A stretch of 14,277 bases of DNA from Gammaproteobacteria bacterium. Its GTDB lineage: Bacteria > Pseudomonadota > Gammaproteobacteria > HK1. This document shows, piece by piece, positions 6,602 through 13,717 of the stretch. The notes beneath the pieces are model-generated. The model was not told the origin of the DNA, did no database searches, and saw only the letters and a program-made list of their open reading frames with translations. Where the stretch lies: contig JAGRHX010000087.1 in assembly GCA_020444775.1 (NCBI GenBank), forward strand, positions 1-14,277, written 5' to 3'. The stretch's first letter is position 1. Each line of letters starts with the position of its first letter. Both the position numbers and the translations under genes were made by a program.

Positions 6602-7456
6602 ATGGTCGCAAATCCCGCATCCAGTGAGCCGTACATCGGCAAGCTATTGACCGACAGCAGCTTCACCGTCGACCAGGGCGTGCTCGACGCCTATTACCAG
6701 GGCCTGGACCTGACGCCGGGCGACGGATCGCTGATCCCGAGCAGCGTGCTCAGCAGACCCGACAATGAATACATCCTGGAATCCGGCTACAGCAATCGCT
6801 TCGGCCATTTATGGGTTCGCCAGGCGTGGGCCTTGTTCAAGCCCCTGCAGCGTGACATCCACTACCAGGTGCGGGGCGAGATCCGCGACATCTACCAACG
6901 TCGTGATCGCAACGTGGTGCAGTACCAGACCAGCATCCTGGCCCCTGACGGCGAGCTGGTCGCACGCAGTCAGCATCATCAGAGCTTTCTGCGCGAGACC
7001 AACACCGGCGGCGAGGTCCGCCTGCGCGACCCGAACGCCAAGCCGGCCGCGCGCGGCTTCGAGATCCCGGCGGGAGAGCGCTTCGGTGGGCTCGAACGCC
7101 GCATCACGGTCGAGATGTGTGGCCGGTTCTTCCACGGCAAGTCCAACTACCACACCGACCTCGAGGCTTCGAAAGCGCTCGGCTTCAAGGAGATCGTGAT
7201 CGGCGGCCGCATGACCATGGCCTACGCGGTGCACACGCTCGAGCAGCACTTCGGTCGTGCCTTCCAGGCGAGCGGTCGAATCGACGTCAAGTTCACCAAC
7301 CCGCTGTGGGCGAACGAGACCATCATCGCCCGAGGTGTGGTCACCGGGCCGTTGGCGGACGAGCCGGATCGGGTCGGCGCGTTCGTCTGGGTCGCGAAAC
7401 CGGACGGCACGGTGGTGCTGGTCGGCAACGCCAGTGTTGCAGCACAGCAGAGCTGA
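6602..7456 (+). CDS. MaoC-like double-hotdog protein, probable acyl thioester hydratase/dehydratase
   Basis: A 284-residue protein with the length of two hotdog domains: an N-terminal half (about 1-140) without a recognisable active site and a C-terminal half carrying FHGKSNYHTDLEASKALGF. This matches the MaoC/hydratase-2 motif around H184 and D186, then VIGGRMTMAYAV and DVKFTNPLWANETIIARG. The Asp of the usual GDxNPxH motif is replaced (GKSNYH), so hydratase activity is not certain. Related enzymes hydrate enoyl-CoAs or dehydrate hydroxyacyl-CoAs, and some act in substituted C4-C5 acid pathways. ATG 6602 is chosen because GGAGG lies 8 bases upstream. Only 3 bp separate it from the aminotransferase gene, so the two are co-transcribed. 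Confidence 0.78.
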   Translation: MVANPASSEPYIGKLLTDSSFTVDQGVLDAYYQGLDLTPGDGSLIPSSVLSRPDNEYILESGYSNRFGHLWVRQAWALFKPLQRDIHYQVRGEIRDIYQRRDRNVVQYQTSILAPDGELVARSQHHQSFLRETNTGGEVRLRDPNAKPAARGFEIPAGERFGGLERRITVEMCGRFFHGKSNYHTDLEASKALGFKEIVIGGRMTMAYAVHTLEQHFGRAFQASGRIDVKFTNPLWANETIIARGVVTGPLADEPDRVGAFVWVAKPDGTVVLVGNASVAAQQS

Positions 7457-7459
7457 GTC

Positions 7460-8368
7460 ATGAGCGAGCGTATCGTCTATCTGAACGGCCAGTTCGTCGA
7501 GGAATCGAACGCCCGGGTATCGATACTCGATCGTGGATTCCTCTACGGTGACAGCGTCTACGACTCATCGCGCACCTTTGCTGGCACGCCCTGGCGGATG
7601 CGGGCGCATATCGACCGCCTGTACCTGTCGTGTCGCTATGCGCGGCTCGACCCCGGGATGAGCGCCGACGAGATGGAGTCGGTCTCCAACGAGTTGGTGG
7701 CGCGCAACCGTGCCGTGCATGCGGACAACGAGTTCCGCATCAACCACTGGATCACCCGTGGTGGCGGCATCTCGGTGGATCCGGACCTGTCGCCGAGCGC
7801 CCACACCGTGTGCATCTTCACGCTGCCCATGGACTATCAGCGATTCGCCCACGGCTATGCCGAAGGCGTGCCCTCGGTGGTCACCTCGGTGCGACGCACG
7901 CCGCCGGAGTGCGTCGAGCCGCGCGCCAAGATCGGTGGCAAGATGAACCATATCCAGGCCGAGTTCGAAGCCAAGCAGGCCAACGCCTGGGGGATCATGC
8001 TCGACACCCACGGCTTCGTCGCCGAAGGTCCGAGCTACAACTGCTTCTTCGTCCGCAACGGTGAGCTGCTCACCTCCAATCCCACCAACTGTCTGGTCGG
8101 TGTGAACCGGACCTATATCATCGAGCTGGCCGAACGCCTCGGCATCCCGGTGCGTGAGACCAATCTCACCCACTACGACCTGCTGACCGCCGACGAGGCG
8201 TTCCACAGCGGCAACTCGATTTGTCTGCTGCCGGTCCGCTCGATCGACGGTGTGAAGATGGCGGACGGTGCACCGGGTCCCATCAGCGAGCGGCTGACCC
8301 GTGCCTGGATGGAGGAGGTCGGTTTCGACTGGCGCGAGCATGCGTTGGCGAGTCTGAACCGGGTATAG
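7460..8368 (+). CDS. Class IV PLP-dependent aminotransferase (BCAT/D-amino acid transaminase fold)
   Basis: A 302-residue fold-type IV PLP enzyme of normal length. ILDRGFLYGDSVYDSSRTF (22-40) is the conserved N-terminal segment. PRAKIGGKMN places the Schiff-base lysine at K157 (IlvE: GAKAGGNYL). VAEGPSYNCFF carries E189, the PLP ring-nitrogen partner, and LVGVNRTYIIELAERLGIPV and DEAFHSGN follow the family order. In the last motif HSGNS replaces the usual SGTA/TGTA phosphate loop. Family members transaminate branched-chain amino acids, D-alanine, or amines in the R-selective group, and one branch is the lyase PabC. The N-terminal motif does not settle which applies. It is coupled to the MaoC-like gene, suggesting transamination of a product of that pathway. 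Confidence 0.88.
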   Translation: MSERIVYLNGQFVEESNARVSILDRGFLYGDSVYDSSRTFAGTPWRMRAHIDRLYLSCRYARLDPGMSADEMESVSNELVARNRAVHADNEFRINHWITRGGGISVDPDLSPSAHTVCIFTLPMDYQRFAHGYAEGVPSVVTSVRRTPPECVEPRAKIGGKMNHIQAEFEAKQANAWGIMLDTHGFVAEGPSYNCFFVRNGELLTSNPTNCLVGVNRTYIIELAERLGIPVRETNLTHYDLLTADEAFHSGNSICLLPVRSIDGVKMADGAPGPISERLTRAWMEEVGFDWREHALASLNRV

Positions 8369-8400
8369 CCGAGCGCAGGGTATGGGCACTAGAAACAGAA

Positions 8401-8414
8401 TTGACCCCTGTCAA
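8401..8414. promoter_or_regulatory. Perfect FNR/DNR-like palindrome TTGAC-N4-GTCAA
   Basis: TTGACCCCTGTCAA is a perfect inverted repeat with the 5-4-5 spacing of FNR/Crp-family sites (TTGAT-N4-ATCAA; DNR-type sites carry G/C at the inner positions). It is centred at 8407.5 in the gap before the methyltransferase gene. A weak -10-like TAGGGT at 8436-8441 lies where a class II activated promoter would have it. Function is inferred only. Confidence 0.35.
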
Positions 8415-8487
8415 ACACGATTGATTCGAGCACGCTAGGGTTGGGCGGAATGCGCAATGGTCCGCGCCGAGATGGACATCGAAGCGA

Positions 8488-9330
8488 GTGCCCTGCGACA
8501 GCCCAGTGTCCTTCGACGACGATGATGACATCCGCGCTGCCGCGCGCTACTACGACGACACCGACGTGTCGCGTTTCTATGCGAGCTGCTGGGGCGGCGA
8601 TGACATCCACATCGGCCTCTACGAGTCCGGCAACGAGACCATAGCCGCGGCATCCGCGGCCATGACCCGGCATCTGATCGCGCTTTCGGGTATCGGCAAG
8701 GGACAGCGGGTGCTGGACCTTGCTTGCGGCTTCGGTGGCAGTCTGCGCACGCTGGCGCGGATGGGCTGTGAAGCGCTGGGGATCGATATCTCGGCCGCCT
8801 GCGTGCAGCGTGCTCGCCGCTTGAATGCCGATGCCGGCCTCGACGCTTCGATCGACGTTCGGATCGGGGATTTCCACGCGGTCGACAGCGACTCGGAAGC
8901 CTTTGATGCGCTGCTCTGTCAGGAATCCATCATCCATTCGCCGCGGCGCGCGCAGGTGTTCGCCGAGGCCTTCAGGTTGCTTCGTCCGGGCGGGGTGTTG
9001 GCCGTGTCGGACATCATGGCATCCGGGGATGCGGACCCCGACAGCGTGCGCGCGGCCTTCGCAAGACTCGGCGTGAGCGAGCTCGCGGCGCTCGACGACT
9101 ATCGACGCATGGTCGAGGCCGCTGGGTTTCGAGTCGAACATGTCGAGACGCGACAAGCTGACATCCGCACACACTATGCAAAGCTCGCGGAACGGCTCCG
9201 GGCTTCGGTGCCCGATCTGGATTCGTCCCGCGTTCAAGCGATCGCCAGCAACATTCGTCTGTGGCAACGGGCGCTGGCTCGCGGCGACATAACCTGGGCT
9301 TGCCTGATCGCTCGCAAGCCGATCGGCTGA
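8488..9330 (+). CDS. SAM methyltransferase of the sarcosine/dimethylglycine N-methyltransferase type
   Basis: A 280-residue cytosolic class I methyltransferase. The N-terminal YYDDTDVSRFY..CWGGDDIHIGLYE (21-46) is the signature of sarcosine/dimethylglycine methyltransferases, which make glycine betaine in halotolerant bacteria. RVLDLACGFGGS (74-85) is SAM motif I, ending before GIDIS with the acidic residue that binds ribose, and FRLLRPGGVLAVSDIM (162-177) is the later strand region. No glycine/sarcosine methyltransferase partner is in the window, so it may methylate another amine. Start choice is uncertain: GTG 8488, or GTG 8506 giving a protein 6 residues shorter; neither has a strong ribosome site. 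It follows the aminotransferase by 119 bp and precedes cfa by 117 bp on the same strand. Confidence 0.78.
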   Translation: MPCDSPVSFDDDDDIRAAARYYDDTDVSRFYASCWGGDDIHIGLYESGNETIAAASAAMTRHLIALSGIGKGQRVLDLACGFGGSLRTLARMGCEALGIDISAACVQRARRLNADAGLDASIDVRIGDFHAVDSDSEAFDALLCQESIIHSPRRAQVFAEAFRLLRPGGVLAVSDIMASGDADPDSVRAAFARLGVSELAALDDYRRMVEAAGFRVEHVETRQADIRTHYAKLAERLRASVPDLDSSRVQAIASNIRLWQRALARGDITWACLIARKPIG

Positions 9331-9405
9331 GCGAGGCGCGTCGGGAGGGATTCATCAACCACGGCCAGCGCGACCACCCCAGCGCCTTCAGGGTTGCGTC
9401 TGGTC

Positions 9406-9417
9406 CCTGTGCACAGG
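9406..9417. repeat. 12-bp perfect palindrome upstream of cfa
   Basis: CCTGTGCACAGG is a perfect palindrome 31 bp before the cfa start. CCCTG (9405-9409) and CAGGG (9418-9422) also form an alternative short stem over it. It could be an operator, a weak hairpin after the methyltransferase gene, or chance. It does not match the LexA spacing. Confidence 0.3.
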
Positions 9418-9447
9418 CAGGGGCGGGCCGACGGAGGGACTCCCGCT

Positions 9448-10626
9448 ATGCACACGACCAATCACCGTCACGGTACCCTGCGCGCGGACGAGGCGACCCG
9501 TTCCGAGCATCCGGCGCCACGCGCCCTCGCAAGCTTGTTGGCGCAAGCCGGCGTTCGGGTTGACGGCGATGCCCCTTGGGACATCCAGGTGCATTCGAGT
9601 GATGTCTATGCGATGACACTTGCCAGGGGCGCACTCGGATTTGGCGAGGCCTATGTCCAGGGGGCATGGGATTGCGAGGAACTGGACGAGCTCTTGTGCC
9701 GGATCCTGCGCGCGGACCTGACGCGCCGTGTGCGGCTCCTGACGCCTCTGCGGTCCATGGCCGCGTTCCTGCAGGCTGCCCTGACCAATCCCCAGTCGAC
9801 CGCGCGCGCCTTCCAGGTCGGCGAGCGGCACTACGATCTGAGCAACGACCTCTTCAAGGCCATGCTCGATTCGACGATGACCTACTCCTGTGGCTACTGG
9901 GCCGATGCGAGCGATCTGGAGAGCGCGCAACGCAACAAGCTCGATCTGGTGTGCCGGAAACTGCAGCTCCAGCCCGGCGAGCGACTGCTGGACATCGGCT
10001 GTGGCTGGGGCAGTCTCGCGGAGCATGCCGCGCGAAATTACGGCGTCGAGGTATTGGGCATCACGGTATCGCGCGAGCAGCACACGCTGGCGCAAGCACG
10101 AAGCAGGCACCTGCCCATCGAGTACCGGCTCATGGACTATCGCAAGCTCGAAGGAACCTACGAGAAGATTGCGTCGGTGGGCATGTTCGAACATGTAGGC
10201 CCGAAGAACCATCCCGCCTTCTTCGAGGTCTGCAAGCAGCTGCTGGCGCCGGACGGGCTGTTCCTGCTGCACACCATCGGCAACTCGGTGACGGACACGG
10301 CCATCGATCCGTGGCTGAACAAGTACATCTTCCCCAACGCTGCTCTGCCGTCCGCCGTGCACCTGACCCGGGCCCTACAGGACCGCTTCTTGCTCCAGGA
10401 CTGGCACAACTTCGGGCCGGACTACGATCTCACGCTCATGTCCTGGTGGGGCCGGTTCCAGCGGGCATGGCCGGATCTGGCCCATCACTACGACCAGCGC
10501 TTCTATCGAATGTGGCGATACTATCTGATGAGCTGTGCCGCGTTCTTCCGTACCCGCCGTGGCCAGCTCTGGCAGCTCGTGTTGAGCCATCGAGATCGGG
10601 AGCCCGTGTATCGCTCGATACGTTAG
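9448..10626 (+). CDS. cfa: Cyclopropane-fatty-acyl-phospholipid synthase
   Basis: A 392-residue enzyme that adds a methylene from SAM across the cis double bond of unsaturated acyl chains in membrane phospholipids, a stationary-phase and stress response. It aligns closely with E. coli Cfa along its length: GDAPWDIQVHS (40-50), GERHYDLSNDLF (125-136), YSCGYW, LDIGCGWGSLA (181-191, SAM motif I), SVGMFEHVGPKNH (243-255, with E248), LHTIG, NKYIFPN, DWHNFGPDYD (318-327) and YYLMSCAAFFR with the conserved Cys at 363. ATG 9448 is chosen because GGAGGG lies about 9 bases upstream; a longer reading from 9394 adds unconserved residues. It follows the N-methyltransferase-like gene by 117 bp, so the two SAM enzymes may share a transcript. 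Confidence 0.95.
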   Translation: MHTTNHRHGTLRADEATRSEHPAPRALASLLAQAGVRVDGDAPWDIQVHSSDVYAMTLARGALGFGEAYVQGAWDCEELDELLCRILRADLTRRVRLLTPLRSMAAFLQAALTNPQSTARAFQVGERHYDLSNDLFKAMLDSTMTYSCGYWADASDLESAQRNKLDLVCRKLQLQPGERLLDIGCGWGSLAEHAARNYGVEVLGITVSREQHTLAQARSRHLPIEYRLMDYRKLEGTYEKIASVGMFEHVGPKNHPAFFEVCKQLLAPDGLFLLHTIGNSVTDTAIDPWLNKYIFPNAALPSAVHLTRALQDRFLLQDWHNFGPDYDLTLMSWWGRFQRAWPDLAHHYDQRFYRMWRYYLMSCAAFFRTRRGQLWQLVLSHRDREPVYRSIR

Positions 10627-10693
10627 CGCGTCGTTGCGTCGCCTATTGGCGATCGGGCCGGCTCGTTCAAGGTTCCGAACGGGTCACGTTCGA

Positions 10694-10718
10694 CAGGGAC
10701 TGATCCACAGGTCCCCTG
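10694..10718 (+). terminator. Weak hairpin between cfa and the RDD gene
   Basis: CAGGGAC (10694-10700) pairs with GTCCCCTG (10711-10718), with one bulged C and a 10-base loop, 68 bases past the cfa stop. No T-run follows. A TATAAT-like CATAAT lies at 10728-10733, so the interval may separate two transcripts. Confidence 0.25.
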
Positions 10719-10800
10719 CGTTGGCGGCATAATCGACGGTTCGGCGATGGCTTCGCATCGCCCGTCCAGCGCAGCGAATCGACCGAGGAGGAACAACGTC

Positions 10801-11613
10801 ATGCTACCGGGCCTGCCGACGCAGGGGGACGGACTGGCACAGGCCAGTCTGCTCAGGCGGATCGTCGCGTTCGCGGTCGATCTGACCATGGCCCTGGCCA
10901 TCGGCGCCGTGGCGTTGTTGTGCATCTCGCTGCTGGCGCCGCTGGACAGCCCCGAGGCACGGCTACCACGAGGCCTGGTCTTCTTCCTGGCCGCCGTGTA
11001 CATGCTCTGGGGCCGGGACCATGGGCTGCCCACCCCGGGTCGACGGGCGCTGCAGCTGCAACTGGTGCTGCTGCCGGGTCCGCTGCCCCAGGCACTCAGA
11101 AGACCGCTCACGGTCGAGACCGGGCATGACCGCGAGACGCACGGCAAGCAGATCGGAAACGCAGTGATTCTCTCCGGGGCGTGCACGATGCTGGCCGCGG
11201 CGGCCCTGGTCGCAAGCCTGCACAGCACACAGGTCTATGCCGTAGCCCGCGGCTATCTGGCCAGCCCGGCCTTCGTCGAGCAGCATGGTTCCGGCGCGGC
11301 ACTGTCACCGCTGGCGCAGTCGATGCTGGTCGCAAAGCACCATGCCTTCTTGCGCGCGAACGTGGAGTGGCCGACCGACGCCGATGGCAGTGCAACCGAC
11401 GATCGCCCGGCCTCATTGGCCTTCTTTCTCAGCCGCCGCTCGACCGACACGCCCTGGCAGGTGACTGCCGTCGAGCCGGCTCAGACACTCTGGCAAGGCA
11501 AGTACGGACTGTCCGTTGCCGATCGCGACGTGCCGCGAGCGGCATCGGCCACCGACGCTGGTCCCGCGCAGGCCCCCTCGCCCACGCATGAGAGGCCACG
11601 GGTGCCGGATTGA
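10801..11613 (+). CDS. RDD-family membrane protein
   Basis: A 270-residue predicted inner-membrane protein. RRIVAFAVDLTM (19-30) gives the Arg-Arg and Asp that name the RDD domain. DHGLPTPGRRALQLQLV (73-89) matches the second conserved part (TPGKRLLGLRVV). Hydrophobic stretches lie at about 21-45, 58-70 and 120-140. The C-terminal part (about 142-270) is hydrophilic, Ala/Pro/Asp-rich towards the end, and probably outside the membrane or disordered; I recognise no domain in it. RDD proteins are poorly understood; some are linked to ion or antibiotic transport. ATG 10801 has a strong ribosome site (GAGGAGG, about 9 bases upstream), so the in-frame ATG at 10747 is not preferred. The C-terminal extension beyond the RDD core is unusual. 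Confidence 0.72.
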   Translation: MLPGLPTQGDGLAQASLLRRIVAFAVDLTMALAIGAVALLCISLLAPLDSPEARLPRGLVFFLAAVYMLWGRDHGLPTPGRRALQLQLVLLPGPLPQALRRPLTVETGHDRETHGKQIGNAVILSGACTMLAAAALVASLHSTQVYAVARGYLASPAFVEQHGSGAALSPLAQSMLVAKHHAFLRANVEWPTDADGSATDDRPASLAFFLSRRSTDTPWQVTAVEPAQTLWQGKYGLSVADRDVPRAASATDAGPAQAPSPTHERPRVPD

Positions 11614-11811
11614 TCCGTCGTTCGCCCTCACGCCGAGACCCGGCCGGGCCGCCGCGAGCCTGGCCGCATTCGCGCCGAGGCCGCGGCGTGGCGGCACATC
11701 GAAGGCGCCTGATGTAGCGACACGCTAGGATCCGCATCGACTCCAGACCGAAGACCCGCGGCCCGATCGAGTCCGCGATGGTCGACCGGACGCGACCTGG
11801 GGATCGGCCGG

Positions 11812-11841
11812 TTGTATTGGTGTCCCGGCATGGAGGATAAT
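11812..11841 (+). promoter_or_regulatory. Possible sigma-70 promoter for the TRAP operon
   Basis: TTGTAT (11812-11817) and GATAAT (11836-11841) are separated by 18 bp. The -10 matches consensus at five of six bases; the -35 is weak. It would give a leader of about 445 bases before the TRAP binding-protein gene. Confidence 0.3.
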
Positions 11842-12080
11842 TCGGGTCATTGGACACCGGCATGCGCCACCCGCGGCCGTGGTCGGCACTGGCGTCGGCG
11901 TGTTGACGAGGCGCTGCGAGTAACGCATCGTGCCCGCAGCCGCGGGCCGGGGATCTGGCCAGCTCAGTCGAGTCGAAGCCGCGCACGGCCGGGCAACTCG
12001 ATGCATCTGCGCCCCGGAGGCAATTCCATCCAGTCGGCGCCAACAGCTCGACGTCAGTGGGTCGACGCCCATGCAACGAT

Positions 12081-12104
12081 TCCCCGGGATGATGCTCCCG
12101 GGGA
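12081..12104 (+). repeat. 9-bp perfect GC hairpin in the TRAP leader
   Basis: TCCCCGGGA (12081-12089) and TCCCGGGGA (12096-12104) are perfect complements around a 6-base loop (TGATGC). A second pair, CCCGG and CCGGG, follows nearby. No T-run follows. It could act in transcript stability or leader regulation of the downstream operon. Confidence 0.4.
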
Positions 12105-12294
12105 CGATACCCGGAGTCGATGCCTGTGCCCGGGCCATCGACCTCAGACCGGTCGGCAACCGCGCCGGGCACTCGAAAAACGGCACGCGGCTCGACGGAG
12201 CCACGCTCGAGCGACGCAATCCGCGCTTGCTCGAGCTGCTGTTGGCAATCTGCTTTTCACAATCCGCCAATCAACGAGGAAGAGAGGAGACGTC

Positions 12295-13464
12295 ATGTCT
12301 GATGAAGTGAGCACCGACAAGGCCACGAGCAATCAAATTTCGACCACGTCCGATACCGGGGACTCCAAGGCAGCCCGCAAAGGCGGCAAGCGCGCCATCA
12401 ATCGACGTGACTATCTGAAGACGGCCGCGGCCGGAGCCGGCGGTGCCGCGCTCGGCTTCCCCGCCATCGTCACTGCCCAGGACAAGAAGGTCTGGCGCCT
12501 CAAGCTGCAGAGTAACTGGACCGGCATCGGCATCCAGTCCCAGGACCGCGCCGCGAAGCTGTTCGTCGAGCGGGTCAACAAGATGTCGGGCGGCCGCATC
12601 CAGGTGACCAATTTCGACGCCGAGGTGCTGCTCGGCATCGGCGAGACCTTCCGCGGCGTGGGTTCCGGCGTTGCCGATCTCGCGATCACCTCCTCGGTCT
12701 ACCACCGGGGCATCGTGCCGGTCGGCGAGTACCTGTGGGCCGTGCCGTTCTTCCCGTTCACGAATCTCGAGTTCTACGAATACATCTACCAGTTCATGGG
12801 CATCAAGGAGCTGTGGCGTGAAGCCTACGCACCGCACAACGTGATGCACCTGACCTACGAGTGCTCGGACGAGTGGGGCAGCATGGTCTCCACCAAGCCG
12901 ATCACCAAGTTCTCCGACTATCAGGGCATGAAGGTGCGGGCCTTCGGCATCTGGGCCGATTGGCTGGTTCACAACGGCGCCTCCATCGTCACCGTGCCAG
13001 GTGGCGAGATCTACACCGCTGTCCAGACCCGGCTGCTCGACGCTGCCGCGTTCGGCGCGCCGGATGCGTGGGCCGGTCTGAAGATGTACGAGGTCTGCGA
13101 CTACTTCATCAACCCCTCGGTGGTGCCCTACGACATCTGCGAGATCATCATGAATCTCGACACCTACAACAAGATGCCACCGGATCTGCAGGAGGTCATG
13201 GTATCCGCGGCTCGGGTCCACAACCTGGACATCGCGTCGCTGACCATCCCGACCGACGCCAAAGGCCGCAAGGCCCTGGCCGACGGCGGTATGAAGACCA
13301 TGAGGCTGCCGGACGAGGAGCTGGTCGCCGCCGCCGATTGGTGCTGGAACCGTTTCACCAGCATGCGTGGCAAGGTGCCGCACATCGACAAGATGATCGA
13401 CATCTACAGCGAGGCCAGGGAGATGTACAAGAACTACTACGGGCCGAAGCAGCTGCCGGTCTGA
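12295..13464 (+). CDS. TRAP transporter substrate-binding protein (DctP type) with Tat signal
   Basis: A 389-residue periplasmic binding protein that captures an organic anion and delivers it to the TRAP permease. INRRDYLK (35-42) is a twin-arginine motif, followed by an Ala/Gly-rich helix and a likely cleavage site after IVTA (near 61), so folded export is predicted. The DctP fold is seen in KLFVERVNKMSGGRIQV (88-104), MKVRAFG (212-218) with the conserved carboxylate-binding Arg at 215, and PGGEIYTAVQTRLLDAAAF (235-253), like the alpha-keto acid binder TakP. The substrate is probably a monocarboxylate or keto acid, but this is inference. A 34-residue hydrophilic stretch before the RR motif is longer than usual. 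ATG 12295 follows an AGGAG site. The permease gene comes 253 bp later. Confidence 0.9.
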   Translation: MSDEVSTDKATSNQISTTSDTGDSKAARKGGKRAINRRDYLKTAAAGAGGAALGFPAIVTAQDKKVWRLKLQSNWTGIGIQSQDRAAKLFVERVNKMSGGRIQVTNFDAEVLLGIGETFRGVGSGVADLAITSSVYHRGIVPVGEYLWAVPFFPFTNLEFYEYIYQFMGIKELWREAYAPHNVMHLTYECSDEWGSMVSTKPITKFSDYQGMKVRAFGIWADWLVHNGASIVTVPGGEIYTAVQTRLLDAAAFGAPDAWAGLKMYEVCDYFINPSVVPYDICEIIMNLDTYNKMPPDLQEVMVSAARVHNLDIASLTIPTDAKGRKALADGGMKTMRLPDEELVAAADWCWNRFTSMRGKVPHIDKMIDIYSEAREMYKNYYGPKQLPV

Positions 13465-13477
13465 GTTCGATCCCGGC

Positions 13478-13520
13478 GGCGCCGGGCATCCGTATGGAGA
13501 CGATACGGGTGTCCGGCGCC
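13478..13520 (+). repeat. 18-bp intercistronic stem-loop between dctP and dctQ genes
   Basis: The arm 13478-13495 (GGCGCCGGGCATCCGTAT) pairs over all 18 positions with 13503-13520 (ATACGGGTGTCCGGCGCC) in RNA, with two G-U pairs and a 7-base loop (GGAGACG). It starts 14 bases after the binding-protein stop. No T-run follows, so partial termination or protection of the dctP message is more likely than full termination. Confidence 0.65.
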
Positions 13521-13717
13521 CTCGCCGAAAGCCGACTGTACAGGCGCCGCCGCGCCACTGGACGTCGAGCCAGCCTGATGGCCCGCATGCAGCGGGCGAC
13601 GATCACCAACCATGCCACGGGCCACGGCCTCCCGCTCGGGCCGCCTGACACGGCGTCCGCGCAGCCGGGCGATTGCCGTCCCGACCGGCGCCATTCGCCT
13701 ACGTCGAGGGGGGAACG

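Larger units (their letters stand above)
11614..12294 (+). other. 681-bp region without a convincing gene, rich in inverted repeats
   Basis: Frames open across this stretch on both strands encode Arg/Pro/Ser-rich sequence without recognisable motifs and lack good start sites, so I regard them as non-coding. It holds a possible promoter at 11812-11841 and several short hairpins: GGTGTCC/GGACACC (11819-11825 and 11852-11858), GCCCGC/GCGGGC (11932-11947) and TCCCCGGGA/TCCCGGGGA (12081-12104). It ends at the ribosome site of the TRAP binding-protein gene, so much of it may be a long leader. Confidence 0.5.

Noticed and set aside
8381..8414. The stretch around ACAGAATTGACCCCTGTC as part of a dispersed REP-like or transposon-end repeat
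   Set aside because: Similar GACCCCTGT strings occur in repetitive elements, but only one copy is present here, so I cannot support a mobile element. It remains the main alternative to the FNR-like site.
9406..9417. CCTGTGCACAGG as a LexA (SOS) box
   Set aside because: LexA sites need CTGT-N8-ACAG; here the half-sites are only two bases apart.
11725..12270. Minus-strand 181-codon frame in the region before dctP
   Set aside because: Ser/Arg/Pro-rich, no recognisable motif and overlapping other equally weak frames on the plus strand. Not supported as a gene.
11812..12294. N-terminal extension of the TRAP binding protein by 161 residues
   Set aside because: The Tat signal must be near the true N-terminus and a strong ribosome site precedes ATG 12295.
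12271..13383. Minus-strand open frame of 370 codons opposite the TRAP binding protein
   Set aside because: It is a mirror of a confident DctP gene and is rich in His/Arg/Val/Asp without motifs.
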